A stretch of 64,000 nt of DNA from Christensenella minuta (GTDB lineage: Bacteria; Bacillota; Clostridia; Christensenellales; Christensenellaceae): positions 47,585 to 111,584 of the forward strand of contig NZ_CP029256.1 in assembly GCF_003628755.1 (NCBI RefSeq). Direction: 5' to 3'. Of the stretch, positions 26,492-35,746 are shown piece by piece (position 1 is the first letter of the stretch; each line of letters opens with the position of its first letter). The notes below the pieces were generated by a model. That model was not told where the DNA came from, ran no database searches, and saw only the letters and a program-made list of their open reading frames with translations. Made by a program: the position numbers and the translations under genes.

Positions 26492-28210
26492 TTGAAGAAA
26501 ATAGTATCGATTCTACTTGCCGCCGTCCTGGCGGTTACCCTGTGCATCTCCATGAGCGCCACGGCGCTCGCGGCGGGCAAGGTAACGATTACGGCCAGCG
26601 TCAGCCCCAGCTCCCTCACCGGGGCGGGAACGGTATCCGTCAAGGTAACGGTGCAAAACAATACGGATTCTGAGATCAGTGACGTCACGGTCACCTTCCC
26701 GGGGGACGATTCCGAGAATATCGGCAGCATCCCGGCGGGGGAGTCGAAGACGCGTTCCGATAATGAGTGGAATGTATCCGAGGATATGCTGGATACGGAT
26801 CTGACCTTCTCGGCGGCCTTTACCGACGCGAACGGCAATACCCAAACCGTCAGGACGGAATCGCTGACAATCACGAAAAAAGAGTCGACCGTTGCGGCCA
26901 CCGCAACGGCAAGCGTCTCAAAGGATACGATTGAAAAGGGCGACAAAGTTAAGTTCACCTTCAAGCTGAAAAACGAAGGCAACGTAACGCTCGAAAAAGC
27001 ATCGCTCAAGGCCCCGCCCCTTTCCGACGGGGAACAGCTCGGGAAAACCTTTTCCCTCGAGCCGGGCGAAACCAAGATCATGACATGGGAGACCCCGCTC
27101 AGCGAAAGTGTCGACGTAAAGCCCGTATTCAGTTATACGGCGAACGGTGAAAAAGGAACCGCCAAGGCAGGGACGGTGTCCGTTACGGTCAATGGGGAAG
27201 CAAAGGCAAGCTCGACTCCGGAAGCGGATGCGCTCGAGGTAGTCGCGACGGCAAACAATACGCAGGTAAAGGCGGGTGACAAGGTCGCTTTCGAAGTAAC
27301 GGTGCGCAACCACGGGTCGGAAGACCTTGAGAAGCTGAAGGTGACGGATGCAAACGGCAACCTGGTCACCTTTACGGGTACCCAGCTCGACGCGGGCAGC
27401 GCCGCCAGGGGAACAGCGGAAGTCACCGTGCAGCAAACGACAAGCTTTGTCTTCACGGCGACGGCGGAAGATGCGGATGGCAACAGCGTCAAAGCGGCTT
27501 CTGATCCGGTCGAAATTACGGTCGACGCCGTAGACCTTGCAAGCGCCCTTACAATGGACGTTGCATTTATCCCCGAGGTCAGCAAGGCGGGTCCGGTGGA
27601 TTTTACGTTCAAGGTCAAGAACAATACGGGACAGGAGATCAAAAATATCGTCATATCAGAGGCGACGCTTGGCGAAATCGCCGCGATCCCCTCGATGACG
27701 GACGCGGAGCAGGATGTCACACAGCCCATCCAGGTCGACAAGACGACAAGCTTTGTCTTCACCATTTCCGGCGAGCTGCCCGACGGGACCAGACTCGAGT
27801 CGCAGACACAGCAGCCGGCCACGGTGACGGTGAAGCAGGCATTCGGTGGAATGAGCACCATGCTGATCCTGCTGCTGATCGTAGTGGTTGCTATCGCGGC
27901 AGTCGCTGTTACGCTCGGCGTATTCATCCATAAGAATAAGAAAGCGGGATACACCGCGTTCGGCAAGCGCAGGGACGGCGGCCCGGATCCGCGGCAGAGA
28001 AACGGAGGAAGCCATCCGAACGGGCAGGGCACGAACAGGCGTTATCAGGAGCGCCCGCCGCAGGCACGCCAGCAGCGCCCGCGCAGCCAGATGCCGCATG
28101 AAGAGATCGAGCCGCGCCAGCAGCGCCCGCAGGCACCGCGGCAGAAACAGCAAAGGCCGCCGGCTTCTAAAAAAGGCGGAAAGGGCTACAGCGACAGGAA
28201 TAAATTCTGA
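26492..28210 (+). CDS. Secreted/anchored repeat protein with CARDB-like domains and basic Q/P/R-rich cytoplasmic tail
   Basis: 572 residues starting with TTG at 26492 (TTTTGGAGG, 9 nt spacing). Signal peptide (MKKIVSILLAAVLAVTLCIS), then four or so beta-sandwich repeats of about 105 residues with motifs V-x-N-x-(G/T)-x-(E/Q)-(I/D)-x-(N/D)-(I/V), as in CARDB/DUF11 domains, rich in Asp, Thr and Val. A membrane helix at about 455-480 is followed by a roughly 90-residue tail dense in Arg, Gln and Pro. The anchoring mode is a helix, not LPXTG. Likely exported surface protein; binding partner unknown. Confidence 0.75.
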   Translation: MKKIVSILLAAVLAVTLCISMSATALAAGKVTITASVSPSSLTGAGTVSVKVTVQNNTDSEISDVTVTFPGDDSENIGSIPAGESKTRSDNEWNVSEDMLDTDLTFSAAFTDANGNTQTVRTESLTITKKESTVAATATASVSKDTIEKGDKVKFTFKLKNEGNVTLEKASLKAPPLSDGEQLGKTFSLEPGETKIMTWETPLSESVDVKPVFSYTANGEKGTAKAGTVSVTVNGEAKASSTPEADALEVVATANNTQVKAGDKVAFEVTVRNHGSEDLEKLKVTDANGNLVTFTGTQLDAGSAARGTAEVTVQQTTSFVFTATAEDADGNSVKAASDPVEITVDAVDLASALTMDVAFIPEVSKAGPVDFTFKVKNNTGQEIKNIVISEATLGEIAAIPSMTDAEQDVTQPIQVDKTTSFVFTISGELPDGTRLESQTQQPATVTVKQAFGGMSTMLILLLIVVVAIAAVAVTLGVFIHKNKKAGYTAFGKRRDGGPDPRQRNGGSHPNGQGTNRRYQERPPQARQQRPRSQMPHEEIEPRQQRPQAPRQKQQRPPASKKGGKGYSDRNKF

Positions 28211-28240
28211 TCCGGCCCGGACAAAGGACCGGTGCCATAC

Positions 28241-28275
28241 GGCAAAAAGGGCGGCCATTGGCCGCCCTTTTTGCC
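28241..28275. terminator. Perfect bidirectional terminator
   Basis: 16-bp perfect arms GGCAAAAAGGGCGGCC / GGCCGCCCTTTTTGCC with a 3-nt loop, between the convergent surface-protein and TetR genes. Confidence 0.9.
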
Positions 28276-28294
28276 TGCTTTCCTGCCAGCGCGC

Positions 28295-28888
28295 TCACAG
28301 GACGTTTTTCTTAGAAAAAAGGGGCGAAACCAGGATGTCGTGGAACATGGAACGGATATCCTTGCGCATGTCCTCCCGCGGCGTTCCGCTCGCATAGCAT
28401 TCGTTGATAACGCCCCACAGGCCGTTGCACAAGAGCGCGGCGGTTTGCCGCGAAGGATAGTTTGATGCCATCTGATGGCTGTGCCTTCGGATATATTCGT
28501 CGACATTGCAGAAAATATGGTGGTAAAAAGCGGAGTATAGGTACGGGTTTCTTTCCGGGGAGGTCCACGAAAAAAAAGCCAGATTGTTGTAATAAAGGTT
28601 CAGGATGCAATCGAGCATGTTGTAATATCCCTGTAGCGCCTCGCGGGAGGGATTGTTTTCCGCCTGCAGTCTGTGGTAGTCCCGCACCGCTTCGCCGATG
28701 TAACCGCAGAACATGTCCTCGACCAGCGCATATTTATCGTCATAATGTGTATAAAACGTAATGCGGCTGGTCATCCCAGCGCGGCACAGCTCACAGACCG
28801 TTACCTTTTCAAAGGGAAACCGGGCAAGCAGCCCGATCATGGTTTGCTTCAGATTCTGTTTTGTTTTAATGATACGCTTGTCTTCCAT
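28295..28888 (-). CDS. TetR/AcrR-family transcriptional regulator
   Basis: 197 residues. N-terminal helix-turn-helix (LLARFPFEKVTVCELCRAGMTSRITFYTHYDDKYALVEDMF) is a TetR domain; the C-terminal part is the helical TetR_C ligand-binding type. Divergent from the PAP2-like gene at 29066 across a 177-nt AT-rich region, which is a plausible target. Confidence 0.9.
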   Translation of the reverse strand: MEDKRIIKTKQNLKQTMIGLLARFPFEKVTVCELCRAGMTSRITFYTHYDDKYALVEDMFCGYIGEAVRDYHRLQAENNPSREALQGYYNMLDCILNLYYNNLAFFSWTSPERNPYLYSAFYHHIFCNVDEYIRRHSHQMASNYPSRQTAALLCNGLWGVINECYASGTPREDMRKDIRSMFHDILVSPLFSKKNVL

Positions 28889-29065
28889 AAAAATTTTTTA
28901 TACACTTTCCGTTTTTTGTAATAATAAATGACATACTATCCGCAGTTGTGATTGCTATGCCATATCCTGCATATTAATATAACACATGTATAAATATAAG
29001 ACAATCCGTTAATGGGACGACGGTTCCGCTGCGGCGCCCGGCGCTGCGCGGGGAAGGGGATACGG

Positions 29066-29650
29066 ATGGAAAAACGACCGGTGGAAAAAATTGTGCGCAT
29101 CGTCACACTCGCGCCCGTTATGGCGCTTTTGGCCCTCAGCATCCTGCTCGGGGCGCAGCCGGAGCGGTTTGGTGGGATTGGAAATTATGTCATGGCGGTC
29201 ATCTTCCTGACCGTCCTGCCGCTGCTGGCTTATCCCCTGCAGCAAATCCTGCCGGGATGGAAGGATAAGGGGCGGGACGGACAGCGCAAACTTGCCATAT
29301 GGATGGCGGTCATCGGATATGTGGCGGGTGTTTTGTGCGCTTTGGCGGCGGCAGTACCAAAAGGCCTGCTGCTCGTTTACCTTGCCTACCTGCTTTCCGG
29401 CTGCCTGATCCTGCTGTTTAATAAGGGATTCAAAATCAAGGCGAGCGGACATGCGTGCGGCGTGGCGGGACCGCTCGCGCTGCTGGTCTGCCTGCTGGGG
29501 CCCGCCGCCCTGTCAGGCCTGCCCGTTTTGGGCCTGGTCTATTGGGCGTCGCTCCGCATGGGAAGGCATACCTGGCCGGAGCTGCTCCTCGGGAGCGTCC
29601 TGCCGCTGGCGGCATTGTTTTTGTCCATCGCTGTTTTGCTTCCATTTTAA
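29066..29650 (+). CDS. PAP2-like phosphatase-related integral membrane protein
   Basis: 194 residues from ATG 29066 (AAGGGG 5 nt upstream). Five to six helices. KIKASGHACGVAGP and SLRMGRHTWPELLLG resemble motifs 2 and 3 of the PAP2 phosphatase family (SGH and SRxxxxxHxxxD), with Glu in place of the final Asp and no clear motif 1. It may be a short, diverged lipid phosphatase or a non-catalytic relative. Confidence 0.55.
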   Translation: MEKRPVEKIVRIVTLAPVMALLALSILLGAQPERFGGIGNYVMAVIFLTVLPLLAYPLQQILPGWKDKGRDGQRKLAIWMAVIGYVAGVLCALAAAVPKGLLLVYLAYLLSGCLILLFNKGFKIKASGHACGVAGPLALLVCLLGPAALSGLPVLGLVYWASLRMGRHTWPELLLGSVLPLAALFLSIAVLLPF

Positions 29651-29744
29651 AATCTGTTGCGGAAGCCCATAAGGGCAAACAGACCGGGGTTTCGCACAAG
29701 TCCGGCGAAGCGGACTGCGTGGGAAAAAGGAGCCGCGGCGGAGC

Positions 29745-29785
29745 ATACTGCAAAAACCTCGCTAAAGGCGAGGCTTTTGCAGTAC
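29745..29785. terminator. Long imperfect hairpin between convergent genes
   Basis: TACTGCAAAA-CCTCGC / GCGAGG-CTTTTGCAGTA pairing, a stem of about 17 bp with one bulge. It sits between the PAP2-like gene and the convergent small gene at 29808 and probably ends both transcripts. Confidence 0.7.
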
Positions 29786-29807
29786 AGTGCAAGTCCGCTG
29801 CAACGTG

Positions 29808-30077
29808 TCACGGCCCATCGGAATCGATGATCTGGATTTCAAACTTCTCATACGGAAACTGGTCCACAAAATCGTCCGGCTTAAAGGTCGCCTTGCGGAA
29901 CAGGCCCAGCTGTTTGGTATGGTTTGTGTGCCACATAGGCACCTCGATATCGAATTCCTTGGCAAAATGCTCGATGCATTCAAGGAGTGCCGCGGACATA
30001 TCGTGCTTGCCGCTCGTATACGTGTCCGCCTTGATTGTCTTACCGTTTTTATAGAGCTTCCCCCATAATGTCAGCAT
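29808..30077 (-). CDS. Small conserved hypothetical protein
   Basis: 89 residues from the ATG at 30077 (AAGGAC upstream). Opens MLTLWGKLYKNGKTIKADTY and ends FPYEKFEIQIIDSDGP. I recall short Bacillota proteins with this MxTLWGKL opening, but no function. It appears cytosolic with no Cys or membrane segment. Confidence 0.7.
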   Translation of the reverse strand: MLTLWGKLYKNGKTIKADTYTSGKHDMSAALLECIEHFAKEFDIEVPMWHTNHTKQLGLFRKATFKPDDFVDQFPYEKFEIQIIDSDGP

Positions 30078-30252
30078 ATCGATCCGTCCTTTTCTGTACT
30101 TGCGCGGCCTTGGGCCCGTATACGGAAAAGCTTTCGCATACCTTCCGGGGAAGTGGGAAACGTCCCGCCCTTCAAAGGGCGAAGGGCCCCGCCGGTGCAA
30201 ATGCCGCCCTTCCATTATATCGGATCACCCGGCAAAAAGAAAGGCGCGGCAC

Positions 30253-30281
30253 TTGAAAAAACTGCGCTAAACGTATAAAAT
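30253..30281 (+). promoter_or_regulatory. Promoter of the aconitase gene
   Basis: TTGAAA (30253-30258), 17 nt, TAAAAT (30276-30281). Confidence 0.55.
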
Positions 30282-30323
30282 AAACACCATATCATTAAGT
30301 ATTAAAGTATGGAGGATCAGAGA

Positions 30324-32261
30324 ATGGGAAAACCACTGGCATATAAGATTTTGAACGATCATCTCGTTTCGGGGGAAATGATTCCCGGAAGCGAAATTTC
30401 CATCCGCATTGATTATACCCTCACGCAGGATTCCACGGGCACGATGGCCTACCTGCAGTTTGAAGCGATGGGCATCGACCGCGTGAAGACGAAACGCTCG
30501 GTTGCGTACATCGACCACAACACCCTGCAAAGCGGCTTCGAGAACGCGGACGACCACAACTATATCATGAGCGTGGCGAAGAAGCACGGCATTTACGCTT
30601 CCCGCCCGGGGAACGGCATCTGCCACCAGGTAAACTTGGAACGCTTTGGGGTACCGGGGGCAACGCTTCTCGGCTCCGACAGCCATACGCCTACGGGCGG
30701 CGGCATCGGCATGATTGCCATCGGCGCGGGCGGCCTCGACGTCGCTGTCGCTATGGGCGGCGGCGCATATTACCTCAATTGTCCGAAATTCGTCAATGTG
30801 GAGCTTAAGGGCAGGCTTCGGCCCGGCGTATCCGCAAAAGACGTGATCCTCGAAGTCCTGCGCGTGATGAGCGTGAAGGGCGGCGTGGGCAAGATTATTG
30901 AATATACCGGCGAAGGCGTCAAGACGCTTTCCGTTCCGGAACGCGCGACCATCACCAATATGGGCGCCGAACTCGGCGCAACCACGTCCATCTTCCCGAG
31001 CGACGAAGTGACGAGGGAATTCCTTGCGGCACAGGGCCGCGAAGCGGACTTCACGCCTCTTGCGGCGGATGCGGATGCGGAATACGACGAACATATCGTG
31101 ATCGACCTTTCAGCGCTTACGCCGATGGCGGCGATGCCGCACAGTCCGGATAATGTGAAGACCATCGAAGAGATCGGCAAGATCAAGGTAGACCAGGTGT
31201 GCATCGGCAGCTGCACCAACGCCTCCTACCGCGATCTGATGCGCGTGGCGGCGATCCTCAAAGGAAAAACGGTGAATCCGCATACCAGCCTTACCATCTC
31301 GCCCGGCTCCAAGCAGGTCATGAATATGCTCGCCAAGAACGGTGCGCTCAGCAGTATGATCGACGCGGGCGCGCGTATCCTCGAATGCGCCTGCGGGCCG
31401 TGCATCGGCATGGGGCAGTCCCCGGCGACGGATGCGGTCTCGGTGCGCACCTTCAACCGCAATTTCTTCGGACGCAGCGGGACAAAGAGCGCAAGCGTAT
31501 ATCTTGTCAGTCCCGAGACGGCGGCGGTGACGGCAATCAACGGTTATCTTTCGGATGCTGCGGAGCTTCCGGACCTTTCCATCCTGGACGTGGAGATGCC
31601 GGAAAAATTTGATGTAAACGATAATATGATCGTTCCGCCCGCGGACCATGCCGGCGAGGTAGAGGTGATCCGCGGACCCAACATCAAGCCTTTCCCGAAA
31701 CACGAACCTCTCGCGGAAGAGATCGAAGCGGAAGTGTTGCTGAAAATGGAGGATAATATCACCACGGACCATATTATGCCTTCCAATGCAAAGCTGCTCC
31801 CCTACCGTTCCAATATCCCGCATCTTGCGGACTATTGCCTCACGCCGGTGGACGAAACCTTCCCGGCGCGGGCAAAAGAGGCGGGAAAATCCATCCTCGT
31901 TGCGGGCCAGAATTACGGGCAGGGCTCCTCGCGCGAGCATGCCGCTCTTGCTCCGCTGTATCTTGGGGTCAAGGCGGTTATCGCTAAGAGCTTTGCGCGC
32001 ATCCACATGGCAAACCTTATCAACAACGGTATTCTTCCGCTTACGTTTGCCGACGAAGCGGATTATGATAAGATCAGCCAGGGCGACATACTAAAGCTTA
32101 CGCACGTCCGTGAAAATGTGGAAGGGAAAGACCGGTTCCGTGTGGAAGATGAGACGAAGGGAATCAGCGTCGAGGTCGTACTCGACGCATCCCCGCGCCT
32201 GCGCGATATGCTGCTCGCGGGCGGGCTTCTCAACTACACGAAAAATGCCGGCCAGGCATAA
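30324..32261 (+). CDS. Aconitate hydratase (Aquifex-type, about 645 residues)
   Basis: 645 residues from the ATG at 30324 (GGAGG 8 nt upstream). Interconverts citrate and isocitrate using a 4Fe-4S cluster. Cluster cysteines lie in IGSCTNASY and in ACGPCIGMGQ; the swivel-domain motif GQNYGQGSSREHAA is present. The length and the direct order of domains fit the shorter bacterial/mitochondrial-like type rather than the 890-residue AcnA. Citrate synthase and isocitrate dehydrogenase are not adjacent. Confidence 0.93.
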   Translation: MGKPLAYKILNDHLVSGEMIPGSEISIRIDYTLTQDSTGTMAYLQFEAMGIDRVKTKRSVAYIDHNTLQSGFENADDHNYIMSVAKKHGIYASRPGNGICHQVNLERFGVPGATLLGSDSHTPTGGGIGMIAIGAGGLDVAVAMGGGAYYLNCPKFVNVELKGRLRPGVSAKDVILEVLRVMSVKGGVGKIIEYTGEGVKTLSVPERATITNMGAELGATTSIFPSDEVTREFLAAQGREADFTPLAADADAEYDEHIVIDLSALTPMAAMPHSPDNVKTIEEIGKIKVDQVCIGSCTNASYRDLMRVAAILKGKTVNPHTSLTISPGSKQVMNMLAKNGALSSMIDAGARILECACGPCIGMGQSPATDAVSVRTFNRNFFGRSGTKSASVYLVSPETAAVTAINGYLSDAAELPDLSILDVEMPEKFDVNDNMIVPPADHAGEVEVIRGPNIKPFPKHEPLAEEIEAEVLLKMEDNITTDHIMPSNAKLLPYRSNIPHLADYCLTPVDETFPARAKEAGKSILVAGQNYGQGSSREHAALAPLYLGVKAVIAKSFARIHMANLINNGILPLTFADEADYDKISQGDILKLTHVRENVEGKDRFRVEDETKGISVEVVLDASPRLRDMLLAGGLLNYTKNAGQA

Positions 32262-32684
32262 AAGAGGCGGCGGCAGGGGTGCGCAGGGCGCCCCGCCGTC
32301 CCTTCGTTTTTATTGACATTTACTTAAGATTAGAATATCATTATACTGTCTTAATTTTGCTTGATATGGGAATTGTATCTCTATTTAGCAAAGATTGTCA
32401 GAATAGATCCGTTTCATGAGCGGGAACGCGCAAGGTGAATTTCGCCGCAGGCGAAAGATTGCGAAGCATACCGGACGCAGCGAGTGTAGAAGGCGTCCTG
32501 GCGCGATATGAAACAACCTCTAGCAGGGGATCGTCGGGAAGGCGCATGAAATGTCCGGTTTGGCCGGGCCGCAGGCGGCAGGCAAATTGTGACAGTTCAG
32601 CGGTTCTTTTTCCCGGAGGGAAATAAGAACTTCAATATAGTTTTCCCGGAGCGCCATTTGGTGCGTTATGAGGTAGGAGGAATT
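32262..32684 (+). promoter_or_regulatory. 423-nt gene-free region: aconitase terminator, fab promoter and long leader
   Basis: A GC-rich imperfect hairpin (about 32268-32305) followed by T5 probably ends aconitase. A promoter TTGACA (32313-32318), 17 nt, TATCAT (32336-32341) follows, with an inverted repeat TTAAGA (32324-32329) / TCTTAA (32349-32354) around the -10. The transcript would then carry a leader of about 335 nt before fabH, GC-rich and able to form several hairpins but without a supported gene. I recognise no known riboswitch. Confidence 0.55.
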
Positions 32685-33635
32685 ATGAGTATACACATCA
32701 TGGGAACGGGCAGCTATCTGCCCGAAAAAGTGATGACCAATGAGGACTTTGAAAAGATCATAGACACGTCGGACGAATGGATCACCAAACGGACGGGGAT
32801 CAAGCGCCGGCATTATGTGGAAAACGGCATGTGGAACAAGGATATGTGCGTCATTGCGGCAAATATCGCAATGAAGGAAGCGGGGATCACGAAAGACGAT
32901 CTCGGCGGTATCATCGTCGCGTCCGTCACGAATGAAATGGGCGTTCCATCCGTTGCCAGCCAGATTCAGCGGGAGCTTGAAATTCCGGAGGCGGTCTGTT
33001 TCGACGTTAATTCCGCGTGCACGGGCTTCATGTTTGCTTTAAAGGCGGCGGAAGGCCTGCTCCGGCCGGGCGGAAAACCGTTCCTTGTGTGCGGCAGCGA
33101 GACGCTTTCACGTTTTATGAACATGGAAGACCGCGCGAGCTGTATCCTTTTTGGAGACGGCGCGGGCGCTGTCGTCATCGAGTACGGCGCGGGCATGAAA
33201 TATTTCGAGGTGTATTCCAAGCCGGATACGGATGGCCTCATCACGATTAACGGTATGAATACGCTTAAGGACGGGGTAGTTCAGCCGTCTTATGCGGCGC
33301 TCAAGGGGCGCGAGGTGTATGTCTTCGCGACGCGCGAGGCGGAACGCGTGATTCGTTTAGGACTCGAGGGCAGCGGGAAAACACCGGAAGAGATCGACTG
33401 GTTCCTGATGCACCAGTCCAATTACCGCATTACCAAAACGATCGCCCAGCGGCTCGGCATGCCGATGGATAAGTTCTATTCCAATATAGACGATACGTCC
33501 AATACATCAGCTGCCAGCATTCCGATCGCGCTCGACCAGATGAATAAAAAGGGAATGCTCAAAAAGGGCGATAAGCTTGTCATCGCGGGCTTTGGCGGGG
33601 GGCTTTCCTCCGGGTGCGCGGTCTATGAATGGTAA
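32685..33635 (+). CDS. fabH: 3-oxoacyl-ACP synthase III
   Basis: 316 residues from ATG 32685 behind a textbook TAGGAGGAATT. Starts fatty acid synthesis by condensing acetyl-CoA (or branched acyl-CoA) with malonyl-ACP. Catalytic triad: Cys in VNSACTGFMFAL, His in FLMHQSN and Asn in NTSAASIPIAL. First gene of the cluster. Confidence 0.96.
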   Translation: MSIHIMGTGSYLPEKVMTNEDFEKIIDTSDEWITKRTGIKRRHYVENGMWNKDMCVIAANIAMKEAGITKDDLGGIIVASVTNEMGVPSVASQIQRELEIPEAVCFDVNSACTGFMFALKAAEGLLRPGGKPFLVCGSETLSRFMNMEDRASCILFGDGAGAVVIEYGAGMKYFEVYSKPDTDGLITINGMNTLKDGVVQPSYAALKGREVYVFATREAERVIRLGLEGSGKTPEEIDWFLMHQSNYRITKTIAQRLGMPMDKFYSNIDDTSNTSAASIPIALDQMNKKGMLKKGDKLVIAGFGGGLSSGCAVYEW

Positions 33636-33689
33636 CAACGCGAAAGCGTAACACAAAAAATAAATTGTTTTCTTATGGAGGAAAATGAA

Positions 33690-33908
33690 ATGATCTACGA
33701 AAAGATTGCCGAAATTATCAGCGACAAAATGGACATTGACGCAGACGAAATCACAATGGATTCCACGTTCGAGAGCCTTAAAATAGACTCGCTCGATATG
33801 GTCGAAATCGTGATGGATATCGAAGAAGAGTTCGACGTTTCCGTTGAGGATGCAGAGAACCTGAAAAGCGTCGCAGACCTTGTCAAATATATTGAGGACA
33901 ACAAATAA
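33690..33908 (+). CDS. acpP: Acyl carrier protein
   Basis: 72 residues from ATG 33690 (GGAGG 8 nt upstream), strongly acidic. The phosphopantetheine serine is in KIDSLDMVEIVM. Carries growing acyl chains for the surrounding Fab enzymes. Confidence 0.95.
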   Translation: MIYEKIAEIISDKMDIDADEITMDSTFESLKIDSLDMVEIVMDIEEEFDVSVEDAENLKSVADLVKYIEDNK

Positions 33909-33985
33909 GAATGAGATAAACGGATAAAGGGCGGACGCAAAATTTGATTTTGCGTCTGTCTGCTATCTTTTGGAGGAATGTGACT

Positions 33986-34915
33986 TTGGGTAAATTAGCG
34001 GTGCTCTTTGCGGGGCAGGGAGCACAAAAAACCGGAATGGGCAAGAGCCTGTACGACAACGTCCCGGCCGCGCGCGATATCTTTGACCGGGCCGAAGCGG
34101 TATGCCCGGGGATCGCGGAGCTGTGCTTTGCGGGCGGCCAGGACGAGCTCAACCAGACCATCAATACGCAGCCGGCTGTGTTCACGGTAGACTTTGCCGC
34201 ATGGGCGGCGCTTGCTGCCGCCGGGATACGGGCGGATATGGGAGCGGGCTTCTCCCTGGGGGAATATGCCGCAGTTGCCGCGGCGGGCGTGCTTCCGTTC
34301 GAAGAAGCGCTGAGCCTTGTGCTCCTGCGTGCGGAATGGATGCAGGAAGCGGCGGAAAACCATAGCGGCGCGATGGCGGCCGTTCTCGGCAAGACTGCGA
34401 ACGAGGCAGAACAGCTTGCGGCGCAGCTGCGGGAAGGCGGCGTGCTCCTGCCTGTGAATTACAACTGCCCGGGACAAACGGTCGTGGCGGGCGATACGGG
34501 CCGGATCGAAGCGATGATGGCCTACTGCAAAGAGAATAAGATAAAATGTATGAAGCTCCCCGTGAACGGGGCGTTTCATTCGCCGCACATGCAGCAGGCG
34601 GCGCAGAATATCTATGAAGAGATCGCAGGAATGGACTTTGCCGCGCCGCAGTTCACGCTGTACGCGAACCGGACGGGCAAACCCTACGGTCCCGCTGATA
34701 TGAAAACGGTCATGGCGGAGCAAACCGCGCATCCGGTGCTGTTCGAGCAGTCCGTCCGTTCGATGCTTGAAGCGGGTGCGGATACCTTCGTAGAGGTAGG
34801 CCCGGGCAAGACCCTTGCGGGCTTTGTGTCACGCATCAGCAAGGAAGCGGAGACATACAACATCAATGATTTTGAATCTTACGAAAAAACGGTGGACGCG
34901 CTGAAAGCGCGGTAG
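33986..34915 (+). CDS. fabD: Malonyl-CoA:ACP transacylase
   Basis: 309 residues. Start taken as TTG at 33986, 9 nt after TGGAGGA, giving the usual GKLAVLFAGQGAQ N terminus; a GTG at 33980 is too close to the site. Active-site serine in GAGFSLGEYAA and histidine in GAFHSPHM. Makes malonyl-ACP. In the usual clostridial/streptococcal order fabK precedes this gene; here only 77 nt lie between acpP and fabD. Confidence 0.94.
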   Translation: MGKLAVLFAGQGAQKTGMGKSLYDNVPAARDIFDRAEAVCPGIAELCFAGGQDELNQTINTQPAVFTVDFAAWAALAAAGIRADMGAGFSLGEYAAVAAAGVLPFEEALSLVLLRAEWMQEAAENHSGAMAAVLGKTANEAEQLAAQLREGGVLLPVNYNCPGQTVVAGDTGRIEAMMAYCKENKIKCMKLPVNGAFHSPHMQQAAQNIYEEIAGMDFAAPQFTLYANRTGKPYGPADMKTVMAEQTAHPVLFEQSVRSMLEAGADTFVEVGPGKTLAGFVSRISKEAETYNINDFESYEKTVDALKAR

Positions 34916-34951
34916 CTGTTTGCGTACCGATAGATACGGGAGGAATAAAAT

Positions 34952-35683
34952 ATGAGCACAGCACTTATTACAGGCGCTTCACGCGGCATCGGCAAGGAGC
35001 TTGCCCTGCGCCTCGCGGAAGAAGGATATGATATCGTGGTCAACTACCTGTTCGAGGAGGAAGACTACGCGGGAACGGTCGCGGAAATCGAGAAAAAGGG
35101 TGTAAAAGCCGTTGCGATCAAAGCGGACGTAAGCAAATTCAATGAAGTGGAAACGATGATGAAAGAGACGGTGGAGACCTTCGGCGCCATCGACGTGCTT
35201 GTCAACAACGCGGGCATTACCCGCGACGGCCTTCTTGCCCGTATGAAGGAAGAGGACTTTGACGCGGTCCTGAGCGTCAACCTCAAAAGCGTGTTCAATT
35301 GCTGCCGCCATGCGGTGCCTTATATGATGAAGCAGAAACATGGCAGGATCATCAGCATGACTTCCGTGGTCGGGCTGTCCGGCCAGGGAGGACAGACGAA
35401 TTATTCTGCTTCCAAAGCGGGAATCATCGGCTTTACAAAATCCCTCGCCAAGGAAATTGGCTCGAGAAACATCACCGTCAATGCGGTTGCCCCGGGCTTT
35501 GTGGAAACGCCCATGACGGACGCAATGCCCGAAAAAGCACGCGCAGACGTGCTCGGGAGCATTCCACTTCGCCGCGGCGGTACGGTCCAGGATATTGCGG
35601 ATGCGGTCGCGTTCCTCGCGAGCGACCAGGCGTCCTATATCACGGGGCATGTGCTGTCGGTGAATGGCGGCATGTATATGTGA
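34952..35683 (+). CDS. fabG: 3-oxoacyl-ACP reductase
   Basis: 243 residues; TGASRGIG, NNAG, catalytic Ser (MTSVVG) and YSASKAG, PGFVETPMT. NADPH-dependent first reduction of the elongation cycle. RBS GGGAGG precedes the ATG. Confidence 0.95.
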   Translation: MSTALITGASRGIGKELALRLAEEGYDIVVNYLFEEEDYAGTVAEIEKKGVKAVAIKADVSKFNEVETMMKETVETFGAIDVLVNNAGITRDGLLARMKEEDFDAVLSVNLKSVFNCCRHAVPYMMKQKHGRIISMTSVVGLSGQGGQTNYSASKAGIIGFTKSLAKEIGSRNITVNAVAPGFVETPMTDAMPEKARADVLGSIPLRRGGTVQDIADAVAFLASDQASYITGHVLSVNGGMYM

Positions 35684-35746
35684 CCTGTCTGCGTTGGCAG
35701 CAGGCGGATATCGTGATCCATTAAATAGACTTGAAAGGAACCTTTT

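Noticed and set aside
32435..32626. 63-codon open frame in the fabH leader
   Set aside because: No ribosome site, Arg/Ser-rich composition and no recognisable similarity; more likely leader RNA.
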